NCBI GenBank assembly: GCA_937944855.1
Contig: CALFAY010000030.1
Span: forward strand, 1 to 64,000
DNA from: an uncultured Planctomycetota bacterium
GTDB lineage: Bacteria > Planctomycetota > Planctomycetia > Gemmatales > HRBIN36
Direction: 5' to 3'
Length of the DNA stretch: 64,000 nucleotides
The first letter of the stretch is position 1. Every line of letters begins with the position of its first letter. Position numbers and translations under genes: made by a program. Under the pieces are notes generated by a model. That model was not told the origin of the DNA. It ran no database searches and saw only the letters and a program-made list of their open reading frames with translations. Below, piece after piece: positions 45,508 through 53,849 of this stretch.

Positions 45508-46707
45508 TCAGAACACGAAGTCGATCATGGCCATGGGGCCGTGGTAGAGGATGCTGCCGTTGACGTCGCCGCGACCGCGGTTATTGCCAAGGTTGAAGTC
45601 GATCTGATCTTGGGCCGTGGCCAGACCCCAGATCCACAAGGCCCGATAGCCGACCATCACCCGCCAGCAGCTGCCGTTGAGGCTGACGAACGCGCCGCTG
45701 TCGTTGAGGGCGCTGATGCCCCACTTCGCCTGCCCGCCGTCGATGCCGACCAGGCCATCGCCGCGGACCAGGCTCAGGTCAATGTCCGCGTAGTTGGCGA
45801 ACAGACCGAGCTTGGTGTTGATGCCGATGGCGAAGTGGCTCGTGATCCACTGGCTGATGCCGGCGCCGACCTGGCCGCCCAGCAGCCGGTTGTTGGTCTT
45901 GACCGTGTAGGTCGCTTCGGTTTCCGGAATGGTGGCGATCTGCTCGGAGTCGTCGCTGGTGAACAGGGCCAGTTTCTCGGCCTGGAGGAGGAAGCGGACG
46001 CCGATGAGGAACTCGACCTCGGTGCCGTTCCCGCCGTCGAACCAGCAGCTGTTGATTTCTGCGTTGACCAGTTCATTTTTGAACTGCATGCGGATCACGT
46101 CGGCGTTGTCCCACAGGCTCGCGCCGGTGCCTTCGAAACCGACGGGCGGATTGAAGAAGAACGAACTCAATTGACCGGGCCGTGTCACCTGGAACGTCGT
46201 CTCTTCGGGCTGGATGTAGAAGCCGGCGAATTCCCAGACGTGATCTTGATTGAAGAAGCCGACGCTCAGGCCGTAGCCGTGCTGAAATTCCGTCCGCACG
46301 TCTCGGAACGTCGAAGCGACCGGCGAACCGACCGGAGCGGGATTGGGGTCGTCGAAGGGAATGGGATCGACGACGGCCAGCACATGGTCCTTCATGCGAT
46401 GCCGCCACATGGGCACATACTGGGCGCTGATGATGACGAAGCACGCATCTTCGTCGTCGTAGGAGGGACACGGCGGCGGACCTCCCATCGGGTGGGGATG
46501 GAGGATCGGCATGGGTGGGAACGTCGGAAGCCGATAGTTCCAGCCATGACCGCCGCAATTGCCTCCGGGACACATGGGCCCGCTCAGGCTCGGGTTGGAG
46601 GGACCGACCGGCACGGGATCGGAACCGCTCTGCGCCCGGACCAGCTCCGGCACTCCGCCGAGCAACATCACTCCGATCAGTGTTCCGAAGAGCCATCGCT
46701 TGGCCAT
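45508..46707 (-). CDS. BBP7-like outer-membrane beta-barrel protein
   Basis: 399 residues from ATG 46707 (MAKRWLFGTLIGVMLLGGVP), which follows AGGGGACAGGA. The signal peptide is followed by a Pro/Gly/Met-rich stretch (SGPMCPGGNCGGHGWNYRLP) and then a beta-rich domain. The repeated amphipathic strands (EFAGFYIQPEETTFQV, AEATYTVKTNNRLLGGQVGAG, FAIGINTKLGLFANYADIDLSL) and the end MAMIDFVF, with a terminal aromatic, fit an outer-membrane barrel of the BBP7 family known from Gemmata and relatives. Function unknown, probably porin-like or structural. Confidence 0.75.
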   Translation of the reverse strand: MAKRWLFGTLIGVMLLGGVPELVRAQSGSDPVPVGPSNPSLSGPMCPGGNCGGHGWNYRLPTFPPMPILHPHPMGGPPPCPSYDDEDACFVIISAQYVPMWRHRMKDHVLAVVDPIPFDDPNPAPVGSPVASTFRDVRTEFQHGYGLSVGFFNQDHVWEFAGFYIQPEETTFQVTRPGQLSSFFFNPPVGFEGTGASLWDNADVIRMQFKNELVNAEINSCWFDGGNGTEVEFLIGVRFLLQAEKLALFTSDDSEQIATIPETEATYTVKTNNRLLGGQVGAGISQWITSHFAIGINTKLGLFANYADIDLSLVRGDGLVGIDGGQAKWGISALNDSGAFVSLNGSCWRVMVGYRALWIWGLATAQDQIDFNLGNNRGRGDVNGSILYHGPMAMIDFVF

Positions 46708-47042
46708 GGTCCTGTCCCCTGACGGCGTGAACTGCGCCGATCCCCCAAGTTCCCGGCAGCCTGCCTGCGGATTCTGCGCCAGCATCGGCACAACCGGCAA
46801 TCGTTAGCATGAATCGGCCCGCAGGGTCGGGAAACTTGAATGGAACGGCAGGATTCTCCCGACCGCCAAGGTGAACCTGATTTGACTGGCTTGCCTGAGA
46901 CGGCCTTGGCAGGGCGTGGCCGATCTCCACGAGGAGAATCAGCTCCTTTGCGGCAGGCAAAATGTCATTGAAGGGAGCGGAGGATTGCGTAGGATGGTGA
47001 GCGGACCTGAACCGGAATGGCATCTTCGTTCCGCCTCAGAAG

Positions 47043-48215
47043 ATGCCTGTCATGGAGTTGCCAGACATGCGTGACCCTCGACTCGCTTCCGCGCAACTTT
47101 CCCGGCGCCAATTCCTGCAAGCCGGAGCAGCCACCCTCGGATCGGCGGCGCTGGCCACGACGGCCCAGGCCCGCACGAAGCTGCGATCACGACACAACGT
47201 CATCGTGTTGTTCCTCACCGGCGGACCCAGCCAGCTGGAAACCTTCGATCCCAAGCCGGACGCTCCCGAGGAAATCCGCGGGCCGTTCCGAGCCATTCGC
47301 ACCCGCGTGCCCGGTCTCCTGTTCAGCGAACACCTGCCGCGGCTGGCGGAACGGGCCGATCGCTTCGCCGTGGTCCGCTCCGTGTTTCACCGACTCTCCG
47401 CGATCCACGAAACCGGACAGCAGTTGCTCCAAACCGGCCGGGTCTGCCGACCTGGCGTGGAGAATCCCAGCACAGCAGCGATTCTGGCCCGCTGGGAGAA
47501 TGTTTCGCCGGGCAGCCCCCGGACGGCGTTGTTGCCCGGTCCGCTGGGCAATACCGGCGTCATGATGAGCCACGGACAGGGAGCAGGCTTTCTCGGTCCC
47601 ACTTGCGAACCCTGGTCGCCATCCCCCGGTCAATGCCGCGCTCTGTTGCGCAGGGAGCCGACCGGGCTTCGGGAACGCTACGGCAAGCACCGCTTCGGCC
47701 AACTGTGCCTGATGGCCCGGCGGATGATCGAGGATGGCTTCCGAATGGTGACTGTGAACATGTTCGACACCGTGTTCAACGAGATCACCTGGGATTGCCA
47801 CGCCGACGGCGGCTCGCTGGCTTCGGATTTCGACGATTACAAGAATGTTCTGTGCCCGATGCTCGATCAGGCGCTGTCGGCCCTGTTGGACGACCTCGAC
47901 AGCCGAGGAATGCTGCAAAGCACCTTGGTCGTGGCGATGGGCGAGTTCGGCCGCACTCCGATCATCAATCCGCGCGGCGGGCGTGATCACTGGCCGGAGG
48001 TCTGGTCCCTCCTTATGGCCGGTGGACCGGTCCCGGCCGGGGCCGTCGTCGGATCGAGCGACAAGCACGCAAGCGAACCGCGGGATGTGCCGGTTCCGGC
48101 AGCGAGCGTGGCGGCAACGATGCTGTACGCGCTTGGCGTCGAGCCGGACATGCAGTTGACGGAGCCGGACGGCAGCGTGATTCCGGCCGTCACGGCCGAT
48201 CCGATCTGGCAATGA
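47043..48215 (+). CDS. DUF1501 family protein 3, Tat-type signal
   Basis: 390 residues, smaller than the other two. The Tat-like signal is LSRRQFLQAGAATLGSAAL near residues 19-37. The domain has NVIVLFLTGGPSQLETFDPKPD, GLRERYGKHRFGQLCLMARR, and VVAMGEFGRTPIINPRGGRDHWP. A central part shared by DUF1501 2 is shorter here. No partner gene is adjacent. It is divergent from the BBP7-like gene and followed, on the other strand, by infA. Confidence 0.87.
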   Translation: MPVMELPDMRDPRLASAQLSRRQFLQAGAATLGSAALATTAQARTKLRSRHNVIVLFLTGGPSQLETFDPKPDAPEEIRGPFRAIRTRVPGLLFSEHLPRLAERADRFAVVRSVFHRLSAIHETGQQLLQTGRVCRPGVENPSTAAILARWENVSPGSPRTALLPGPLGNTGVMMSHGQGAGFLGPTCEPWSPSPGQCRALLRREPTGLRERYGKHRFGQLCLMARRMIEDGFRMVTVNMFDTVFNEITWDCHADGGSLASDFDDYKNVLCPMLDQALSALLDDLDSRGMLQSTLVVAMGEFGRTPIINPRGGRDHWPEVWSLLMAGGPVPAGAVVGSSDKHASEPRDVPVPAASVAATMLYALGVEPDMQLTEPDGSVIPAVTADPIWQ

Positions 48216-48266
48216 CTTTGGCTGAGACGGGAGCTTACGGCAGGACGATCCAGGGCGAAGAGGCGT

Positions 48267-48485
48267 TCACCGGGCGCGATAAACGATGCGTCCCCGGCTG
48301 AGATCGTAGGGGGAAAGTTCGACCGTCACAGTGTCTCCCGGAATGATGCGGATGAAGTTCTTGCGCATTTTCCCGGAGACGTGGGCCGTGACCATGTGTC
48401 CGTTTTCCAGTTCCACGCGGAATTGGGTGTTCGCCAGGGCCTCGCGGACTTTGCCCTGAACCGTGATGGCTTCTTCCTTCGGCAT
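48267..48485 (-). CDS. infA: Translation initiation factor IF-1
   Basis: 72 residues ([20 protein letters not shown]), the OB-fold of IF-1 with [26 protein letters not shown]. The usual 71-72 residue length fits. It occupies the 30S A site during initiation. Its promoter and a perfect hairpin lie immediately upstream. Confidence 0.97.
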   Translation of the reverse strand: MPKEEAITVQGKVREALANTQFRVELENGHMVTAHVSGKMRKNFIRIIPGDTVTVELSPYDLSRGRIVYRAR

Positions 48486-48510
48486 AAACAGTCCTCATGA
48501 CAACAGGGAA

Positions 48511-48540
48511 GCGAGGGACGACGACCGTCCCTCGCTTTTT
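48511..48540 (+). terminator. Perfect 10-bp hairpin plus T-run; also the infA 5' end
   Basis: GCGAGGGACG (48511-48520) and CGTCCCTCGC (48526-48535) pair perfectly around ACGAC, followed on the plus strand by TTTTT (48536-48540). In the plus direction it is a strong intrinsic terminator. In the minus direction it falls at the start of the infA mRNA. Confidence 0.7.
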
Positions 48541-48541
48541 G

Positions 48542-48547
48542 ATTATA
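48542..48547 (-). promoter_or_regulatory. infA: infA -10 box
   Basis: TATAAT on the minus strand (48547-48542). The predicted start is about 48535, the first base of the hairpin. No strong -35 was found at the usual distance. Confidence 0.6.
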
Positions 48548-48590
48548 TGCCGAAGCGGTTCGGGCAGCGATAGCCTGCCAAGCGGGCGAA

Positions 48591-48947
48591 TCAGCGGTTG
48601 TAGCGACCGCCGTAGCCGCCTTCGCGTCGCCCGCCGCCCCGGTTGCCGTAGCTGCTTTCCCGGCGATTGCCGTAACCGCCTCCCCCTCCGCCCCGGTCTT
48701 CGCGAGGTCGGGCCTCGTTGACCGTCAGGTTCCGTCCGCGGTAAGGCTTGCCGTTGATCCCTTCAATTGCTCGCAGGGCTTCGTCGTCGTTCTCCATCTC
48801 CACGAAGCCGAAGCCGCGGCTACGCCCGGTTTCCCGGTCCGTGATCACCTGAGCGCGAGACACCTTGCCGTACTCCTGGAACAGGACCAGCAAGTCGTCG
48901 GCAGTCGCATCCCAGACCAGATTGCCGACATACAGGTTCTTCGCCAT
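48591..48947 (-). CDS. RRM-domain RNA-binding protein with Gly-rich tail
   Basis: 118 residues from ATG 48947 (MAKNLYVGNL). RNP2 is LYVGNL at residues 5-10 and RNP1 is RGFGFVEM at 44-51. The tail (about 85-118) is Gly/Arg/Tyr-rich (GGGGGYGNRRESS and similar), like cold-inducible RNA-binding proteins of cyanobacteria and plants. It likely chaperones mRNA at low temperature. It lies beside infA and the RNase R gene, forming an RNA-centred group. Confidence 0.92.
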   Translation of the reverse strand: MAKNLYVGNLVWDATADDLLVLFQEYGKVSRAQVITDRETGRSRGFGFVEMENDDEALRAIEGINGKPYRGRNLTVNEARPREDRGGGGGGYGNRRESSYGNRGGGRREGGYGGRYNR

Positions 48948-49473
48948 CTCCACAAAACCTCTCTGTGCCTTCCGGGACGGATTCACCGCGGCGAACCTTC
49001 CCTCACGGCGTCAACGGCCCCGTAGTCGTCTCGGCCGCGCCGGACCCAAGGCACCTTCGGTCCGGTATGCGATAGGGAAATCCGGAATCGCTCAGCCATC
49101 GCCAGCTGAACGACTCTTCCTAGCTTGTATGGCACGCTCAGGCCTGACAGGAACGACGTGAAACCAGATGCTCCGATGCGATCCGCGCACGTCACCATCC
49201 CAACCGGCCGCTTGCGGCTGGGAAACCTGCCCTACTGGTGAGATTTTCCGGGGACCAACTCAGAAAGGACGCGCCGAAGAAAACCGCCGATCAGGTAGGA
49301 AACGCCAGCCGAATGTGCGCCTCAAAAACCCTCATCCGCCTCCAGTCTCGCGGAGACCCGCCTCCGCATCCATCTCCCAAGTATATCGGCCTTTTTCCGG
49401 GAATCCAGTCGGAAATCCGCGCCTGATTCTGTGCTTTTTCTTGGGTTCGCAAAAGCTTCATAAGCTAGTGGAT
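48948..49473. other. 525-bp divergent gap between RRM and RNase R genes
   Basis: Carries the RRM leader hairpin noted above. No gene or second clear promoter pair could be supported. Confidence 0.3.
49040..49065 (-). promoter_or_regulatory. Hairpin in the RRM gene leader
   Basis: CCGGACC (49040-49046) and GGTCCGG (49059-49065) form a 7-bp stem about 95 bases upstream of the RRM start. Long structured leaders are common in cold-shock genes, but regulation here is not demonstrated. Confidence 0.35.
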
Positions 49474-51615
49474 ATGAAGAACCTCGCTGATCGGATTCTC
49501 GAACTGTTGGCCAAGCCGACCTATCAAGCCCTCAAACCCAAGGCCCTGGCCCGCAAGCTCGGCGTCAGCCAGACGGAGTACGCGCATTTCCGTCAAGTGC
49601 TCCGCGACTTGGCCAGGCAGAATCGCATCGAGTTCGGACGCAATCACACCGTTCAGCCGCTCCGACCCCACGGCACCGTTGCCGGCATCTTTCGGAAGAC
49701 CGCGTCCGGCTTCGGATTCGTCCGGCCCCATCCTACCGAAACCTTGGCCGGACAGGACATCTACATCCGCCCCGAATGTGTCGGCGACGCCGCCACCGGC
49801 GACGAGGTTCTCGTCCGCATTACCCGAAAGCCTCGACGGCCCGACCGAGGACCCGAAGGCGAAATCATCCGCGTCCTGGAGCGTGACACGCACCAATTCG
49901 TCGGCGTGTACTTCGAGGAAGGCGGCGAGGGCTTCGTCCGCGTTGATGGCCACGTCTTCCCCGATCCCATCTACGTCGGCGACCCCGGAGCCAAGGGGGC
50001 CAAGCCGGATGACAAAGTCGTCTTCGAGATGATCCGCTTTCCCTCGCCGCGCCAGCGAGGGGAAGGCGTGATCACGGAAATCCTCGGCCCCCGGGGTCAG
50101 CCCGGCATCGAGACCCTCTCCATCATCCGGGCCTACGAACTGCCTGACGAATTCGCTCCCGACGTGCTTCGGGAAGCCCGTCGCCAGGCCGAGATGTTCG
50201 ACGAAGAAGCCCTCAACGGTCGGGAAGATTTCACCAAGGACCTGGTCATCACCATCGACCCGCCGGACGCCCACGACTTCGATGACGCCGTCTCTCTCCG
50301 CTACGATTCGGGCAAGCGGCACTGGCACCTGACCGTTCACGTGGCCGACGTCGCTCACTTCGTTCCGCCCGGCAGCGTCCTGGACCGGGAAGCCCGCAAC
50401 CGGGGCAACAGCGTCTATCTGCCGCAGCGGGTATTGCCCATGTTTCCCGAGATTCTTTCCAATGGCCTGGCCAGCCTCCAGGAGGGTCGGCTGCGCTACG
50501 TCAAAAGTGCGGTGATGGAGTTCACCCACGGCGGACAACGCAGCAGCGTCCGGTTCGTCAACGGAGCCATTCGGGTCAAGAAACGCTTCACCTACGAGCA
50601 GGTCACGGAAATCCTCACGCATCCTCAGCGGTTCCGGGAAAAGATCGCTCCAGACCTGCTCGACATGCTGCACAAGATGCGGGAGTTCTCGGAGATTCTG
50701 AAAGCCCGGCGCATGAAGCGGGGCGCGCTGGAACTGATCATGCCGGAGACGGAACTGGAGTATGACGACCAGGGCAACATCGCCGGGGCACACGTCCGGC
50801 CCCACGACATCAGCCACCAGATCATCGAAGAGTTCATGCTGGCCGCCAACGAGGCCGTCGCCGAGCACCTCGCCTCCCAGGATATCGTTTTCCTTCGACG
50901 CATCCACATGCCGCCCGCCCCGGACAAGCTCCGCGACTTTCTCGAATTCGTCGCGACCCTGGGGTACGACGTGGATTTGAATCGGCCTACGGATCGGTTT
51001 CAACTGCAACGGTTGCTGAGCGAGGCCGCCGACAAACCCGAAGGCTCAGCGGTCCACTACGCTTTGCTGCGCAGCCTCAAACAGGCGGAATACAGCCCGG
51101 TGGACGAGGGCCATTACGCCCTGGCCAGCGAGTGCTATTGCCATTTCACCTCGCCGATTCGCCGCTATCCCGATCTCACCGTACATCGTTTGCTCGATCA
51201 GTGGCTCCGCACCGGACGGGCGGGCAGCGATGAAACCGAACTGGTGGCGCTTGGCGAGCATTGCAGTTACACTGAGCGGCGAGCCGACGACGCCGAACGG
51301 GAACTGATCAAGATCAAGCTCCTGGAATACATGTCCGAACGCATCGGCATGGAAATGGAGGCGGTCGTGACCGGCGTGCAGGAGTACGGCTTTTTCGCGC
51401 AAGGATTGCAACTGCCGGTCGAAGGGCGGGTTCACGTCAGCACGCTGCGCGACGATTACTACTATTTCGACGCCATGACGCACAGCCTGATCGGCCGACG
51501 CACCCGGCGGCGGTTCCGGCTCGGCGACAAGGTCCAGGTCCGGGCCGTGCGGGTGGACCTCCAGCGCAGACAACTCGATTTCCAGGTCGTCGAGGAGAAG
51601 CGGACCCGGCGATAG
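49474..51615 (+). CDS. rnr: Ribonuclease R
   Basis: 713 residues from ATG 49474 (MKNLADRILELLAKPTYQAL). An N-terminal winged-helix segment (residues about 1-65) is followed by cold-shock domains (GTVAGIFRKTASGFGFVRPH and GEIIRVLERDTHQFVGVYFEE), the RNB catalytic domain with ITIDPPDAHDFDDAVSL (the four Asp of the active site) and CHFTSPIRRYPDLTVHR, and a C-terminal S1 domain (MEAVVTGVQEYGFFAQGLQL). It degrades structured RNA 3'-5' and is a partner of Ro60-type proteins in other bacteria, relevant to the TROVE gene at the left edge. The lysine/arginine-rich tail is short. Confidence 0.95.
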   Translation: MKNLADRILELLAKPTYQALKPKALARKLGVSQTEYAHFRQVLRDLARQNRIEFGRNHTVQPLRPHGTVAGIFRKTASGFGFVRPHPTETLAGQDIYIRPECVGDAATGDEVLVRITRKPRRPDRGPEGEIIRVLERDTHQFVGVYFEEGGEGFVRVDGHVFPDPIYVGDPGAKGAKPDDKVVFEMIRFPSPRQRGEGVITEILGPRGQPGIETLSIIRAYELPDEFAPDVLREARRQAEMFDEEALNGREDFTKDLVITIDPPDAHDFDDAVSLRYDSGKRHWHLTVHVADVAHFVPPGSVLDREARNRGNSVYLPQRVLPMFPEILSNGLASLQEGRLRYVKSAVMEFTHGGQRSSVRFVNGAIRVKKRFTYEQVTEILTHPQRFREKIAPDLLDMLHKMREFSEILKARRMKRGALELIMPETELEYDDQGNIAGAHVRPHDISHQIIEEFMLAANEAVAEHLASQDIVFLRRIHMPPAPDKLRDFLEFVATLGYDVDLNRPTDRFQLQRLLSEAADKPEGSAVHYALLRSLKQAEYSPVDEGHYALASECYCHFTSPIRRYPDLTVHRLLDQWLRTGRAGSDETELVALGEHCSYTERRADDAERELIKIKLLEYMSERIGMEMEAVVTGVQEYGFFAQGLQLPVEGRVHVSTLRDDYYYFDAMTHSLIGRRTRRRFRLGDKVQVRAVRVDLQRRQLDFQVVEEKRTRR

Positions 51616-51965
51616 ACGCTCCGCAGAGATCACCGCCGACCGGCGCCAGGCGACTCTGCCCGGCTAGCCTGCCCGCAAGGTCTGAGCAAGTTCAGCCGTC
51701 GTGGCGAGCTTGGCAGGTCAGCGTGGATTGCCGATTTTGCGGGACGTGACGATTTTTCCTGCCAACCCAGCGGTTTTTACACAATTCGATAGCAAGTTCC
51801 CTTGAGTCCCGTCCGTGTGGAAGTAGCCTGAGAAGAAGGAACATACCCGACGCATCGCCTGGAGGGCTTCCGACCCGGTATTGTCAGGGGGAAGTCACTC
51901 AAACAGTTTGGTCCTGCGTCACGGAAGCAGCGGACAGTTTGGCACCATCTGAGAGGAGACCATCC
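51616..51965. other. 350-bp gap, no gene found
   Basis: Includes two copies of ACAGTTTGG (near 51903-51911 and 51934-51942), about 30 bases apart, upstream of the Tyr/Cys-rich gene; they may be a regulatory direct repeat. Confidence 0.3.
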
Positions 51966-52817
51966 ATGCTGTACCTGCGAAAACTCGCCGTCTTGCTGGC
52001 TGGCCTGGTACTGCTCGTGGCCACGGGGCCGGTGTCGGCCGGTTGGCAGAGCGTATTCCAGGTCTGCTGCCATAACTGCTCCACGCCCTCGGTCAGTGCC
52101 GCGTATTATTCCGCCGGCTACGACCCCTGCTGTCCACAGCCATGCGTTCCCAACTGCTGCCCGCAAGTGGTGGCGACCACGAACTACGTCCAGCGAACCT
52201 ACTATCAGCCGGTCACGACCTATGTCACCCGCACTTACTACGAACCGGTGACGACGTACCGGATGAGCTACTACTATGAGCCGGTGACCTGCATGCGGTA
52301 CACCTGTTGCTATGACCCCTGCACCTGCAGCTACAAGCGGGTCGCCACGCCCTACACCACCTATCGGCTGCGTTCCCAGTGCTGCCCAGTGACGACCTAC
52401 GTTCAGCGCTGCTGCCAAGTGCCGGTGACGACCTACCAGAAATGCTGCTACTGGGAAGCTCAGACGTGCTATTCGCTGGTTGATCCTTGCACGGGGCGGG
52501 TTATTCCTTCCGGGGCCAATGCGACCAGTCCCGGCGTGAGCGAGTCGCCGGCTGCCGGTACTGCTCCTGGCGTCGGCGAACGGCCTGCGGTTTCCGCGCC
52601 GACGGACAGCGGCAGTCCGCTTTACGACCGGACTCAGCCTTCCGGTACGCTTCCCGAAGGCAGCGGCAGTTCGATCCGACGGCCTGCTCAGAAACCTCCT
52701 GCCCAGGTGCCGCCGACCGCTCCGGCCCGTTCCCCGGTCGTGCCCAAGTATGACCGCATCGCTTTCGACGACACTCCGCCTCCAGGGACGAACCATTTCG
52801 CCCTGACCCACCGATGA
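51966..52817 (+). CDS. Tyr/Cys-rich exported repeat protein
   Basis: 283 residues from ATG 51966, with AGGAG seven bases upstream. The signal peptide is MLYLRKLAVLLAGLVLLVATG. Residues about 35-175 are dominated by Cys, Tyr, Pro, Val and Thr with short repeats such as YYQPVTTYVTR, YYEPVTTYRMS and YYEPVTCMRYTCC, plus CC pairs (CCPQPCVPNCC). The C-terminus is Pro/Ser/Gly-rich linker. Such proteins are typical of planctomycete cell surfaces; the cysteines may cross-link and the tyrosines suggest a fibrous or adhesive role. Function unknown. Confidence 0.7.
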   Translation: MLYLRKLAVLLAGLVLLVATGPVSAGWQSVFQVCCHNCSTPSVSAAYYSAGYDPCCPQPCVPNCCPQVVATTNYVQRTYYQPVTTYVTRTYYEPVTTYRMSYYYEPVTCMRYTCCYDPCTCSYKRVATPYTTYRLRSQCCPVTTYVQRCCQVPVTTYQKCCYWEAQTCYSLVDPCTGRVIPSGANATSPGVSESPAAGTAPGVGERPAVSAPTDSGSPLYDRTQPSGTLPEGSGSSIRRPAQKPPAQVPPTAPARSPVVPKYDRIAFDDTPPPGTNHFALTHR

Positions 52818-52842
52818 GGTGATCGGAAGAAGCCGTCAGCGA

Positions 52843-53796
52843 TTACTTGGCGGATGCGGCTTGCATGGCGGCCTCGCTCGGCAGACGGATTTTCCACGCC
52901 AGGCCGCACCAGCCCAGCAGGCGGATGAACAGGTAGCTCACGTCCACCTGCCACCACTTCAGCCCGTGACGGGCTGAGGTGGGGAAGGCGTGGTGGTTGT
53001 TGTGGAAACCTTCGCCCAGCCCCAGGATGCCGAAGAGGAGATTATTGCGGCTCTCGTCGCGGCCTTTGTACGGTTGCGTGCCCCACAAGTGGCAAATGGA
53101 GTTGATGCTCCAGGTGACATGATGCACCAGGAAAATGCGGATCACGCCGCCCCACAGCAGACCGAGCACCGCCCCCAACCAGCCGCCGATCAGCAGCCAG
53201 CCCAGGGCCGTCGGAACCAGCAGACCGAGAGCGACCCAAAGCGGAAACAGGTGGCTCACGACCTTCAGCCACGGCCGCTGATCAAAGTCCTTGACGTAGG
53301 AACCGATGTTGAACCCGGGCGGTTTGAACATCCAGCCCAGGTGTGCGTGCCAGAAGCCCTTGAACAAGCCGCGAATGCCGCCGCCGTGGGCGTGGGGTGA
53401 GTGGGGATCGTCGGCCTGGTCGCTGTGTTGATGATGTCGTCGATGCACCGCCACCCAGGTCAGCATCGGACCCTGAAAGGCCATCGAACCGAGCACGGCC
53501 AGCATGAATTGCACCGGAGCCACCGTTTCAAACGACCGATGCGTGAAGTAGCGGTGATACCCGACGGTGATGCCGATGGCCGTCGCCAGATACATGCCGA
53601 TCAGTAAGCCCAGTTCGATCCAGTGGAAGCCGTAGCCCCACATCAAGACGCCAGCGGCGGCCAGACCGAAGATCGGCACAACAACTGCCAACAGAGTGAC
53701 GATGCGGACACCCCAACCCAGCGGGGTCGCTTCGAGATGGGCTTCGGACAGACCGTCGCCGCAATGCGGTTCGGCGGTGGATATGCGATTGCTCAA
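52843..53796 (-). CDS. Acyl-CoA (Delta-9 type) fatty-acid desaturase
   Basis: 317 residues. The start is TTG 53796, with AAGGA upstream. Four membrane helices are visible, with the three His boxes HRYFTH, HRRHHQHSD and EGFHNNHHAF. GITVGYHRYFTHRSF, VHRRHHQHSDQADDPHSPH and NHHAFPTSARHG match the acyl-CoA desaturase branch. It would introduce double bases in membrane lipid acyl chains with O2. It is separated from the MFS gene upstream by 53 bases. Confidence 0.93.
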   Translation of the reverse strand: MSNRISTAEPHCGDGLSEAHLEATPLGWGVRIVTLLAVVVPIFGLAAAGVLMWGYGFHWIELGLLIGMYLATAIGITVGYHRYFTHRSFETVAPVQFMLAVLGSMAFQGPMLTWVAVHRRHHQHSDQADDPHSPHAHGGGIRGLFKGFWHAHLGWMFKPPGFNIGSYVKDFDQRPWLKVVSHLFPLWVALGLLVPTALGWLLIGGWLGAVLGLLWGGVIRIFLVHHVTWSINSICHLWGTQPYKGRDESRNNLLFGILGLGEGFHNNHHAFPTSARHGLKWWQVDVSYLFIRLLGWCGLAWKIRLPSEAAMQAASAK

Positions 53797-53849
53797 GTTC
53801 TATCCTTCGTTACGGAGGTCAAAAGAAGCCGAGGTCGGAGGGCGGGATG

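Noticed and set aside
49465-51009. A minus-strand frame of about 510 codons opposite RNase R
   Set aside because: Antisense to the catalytic RNB domain; no ribosome site or domain.
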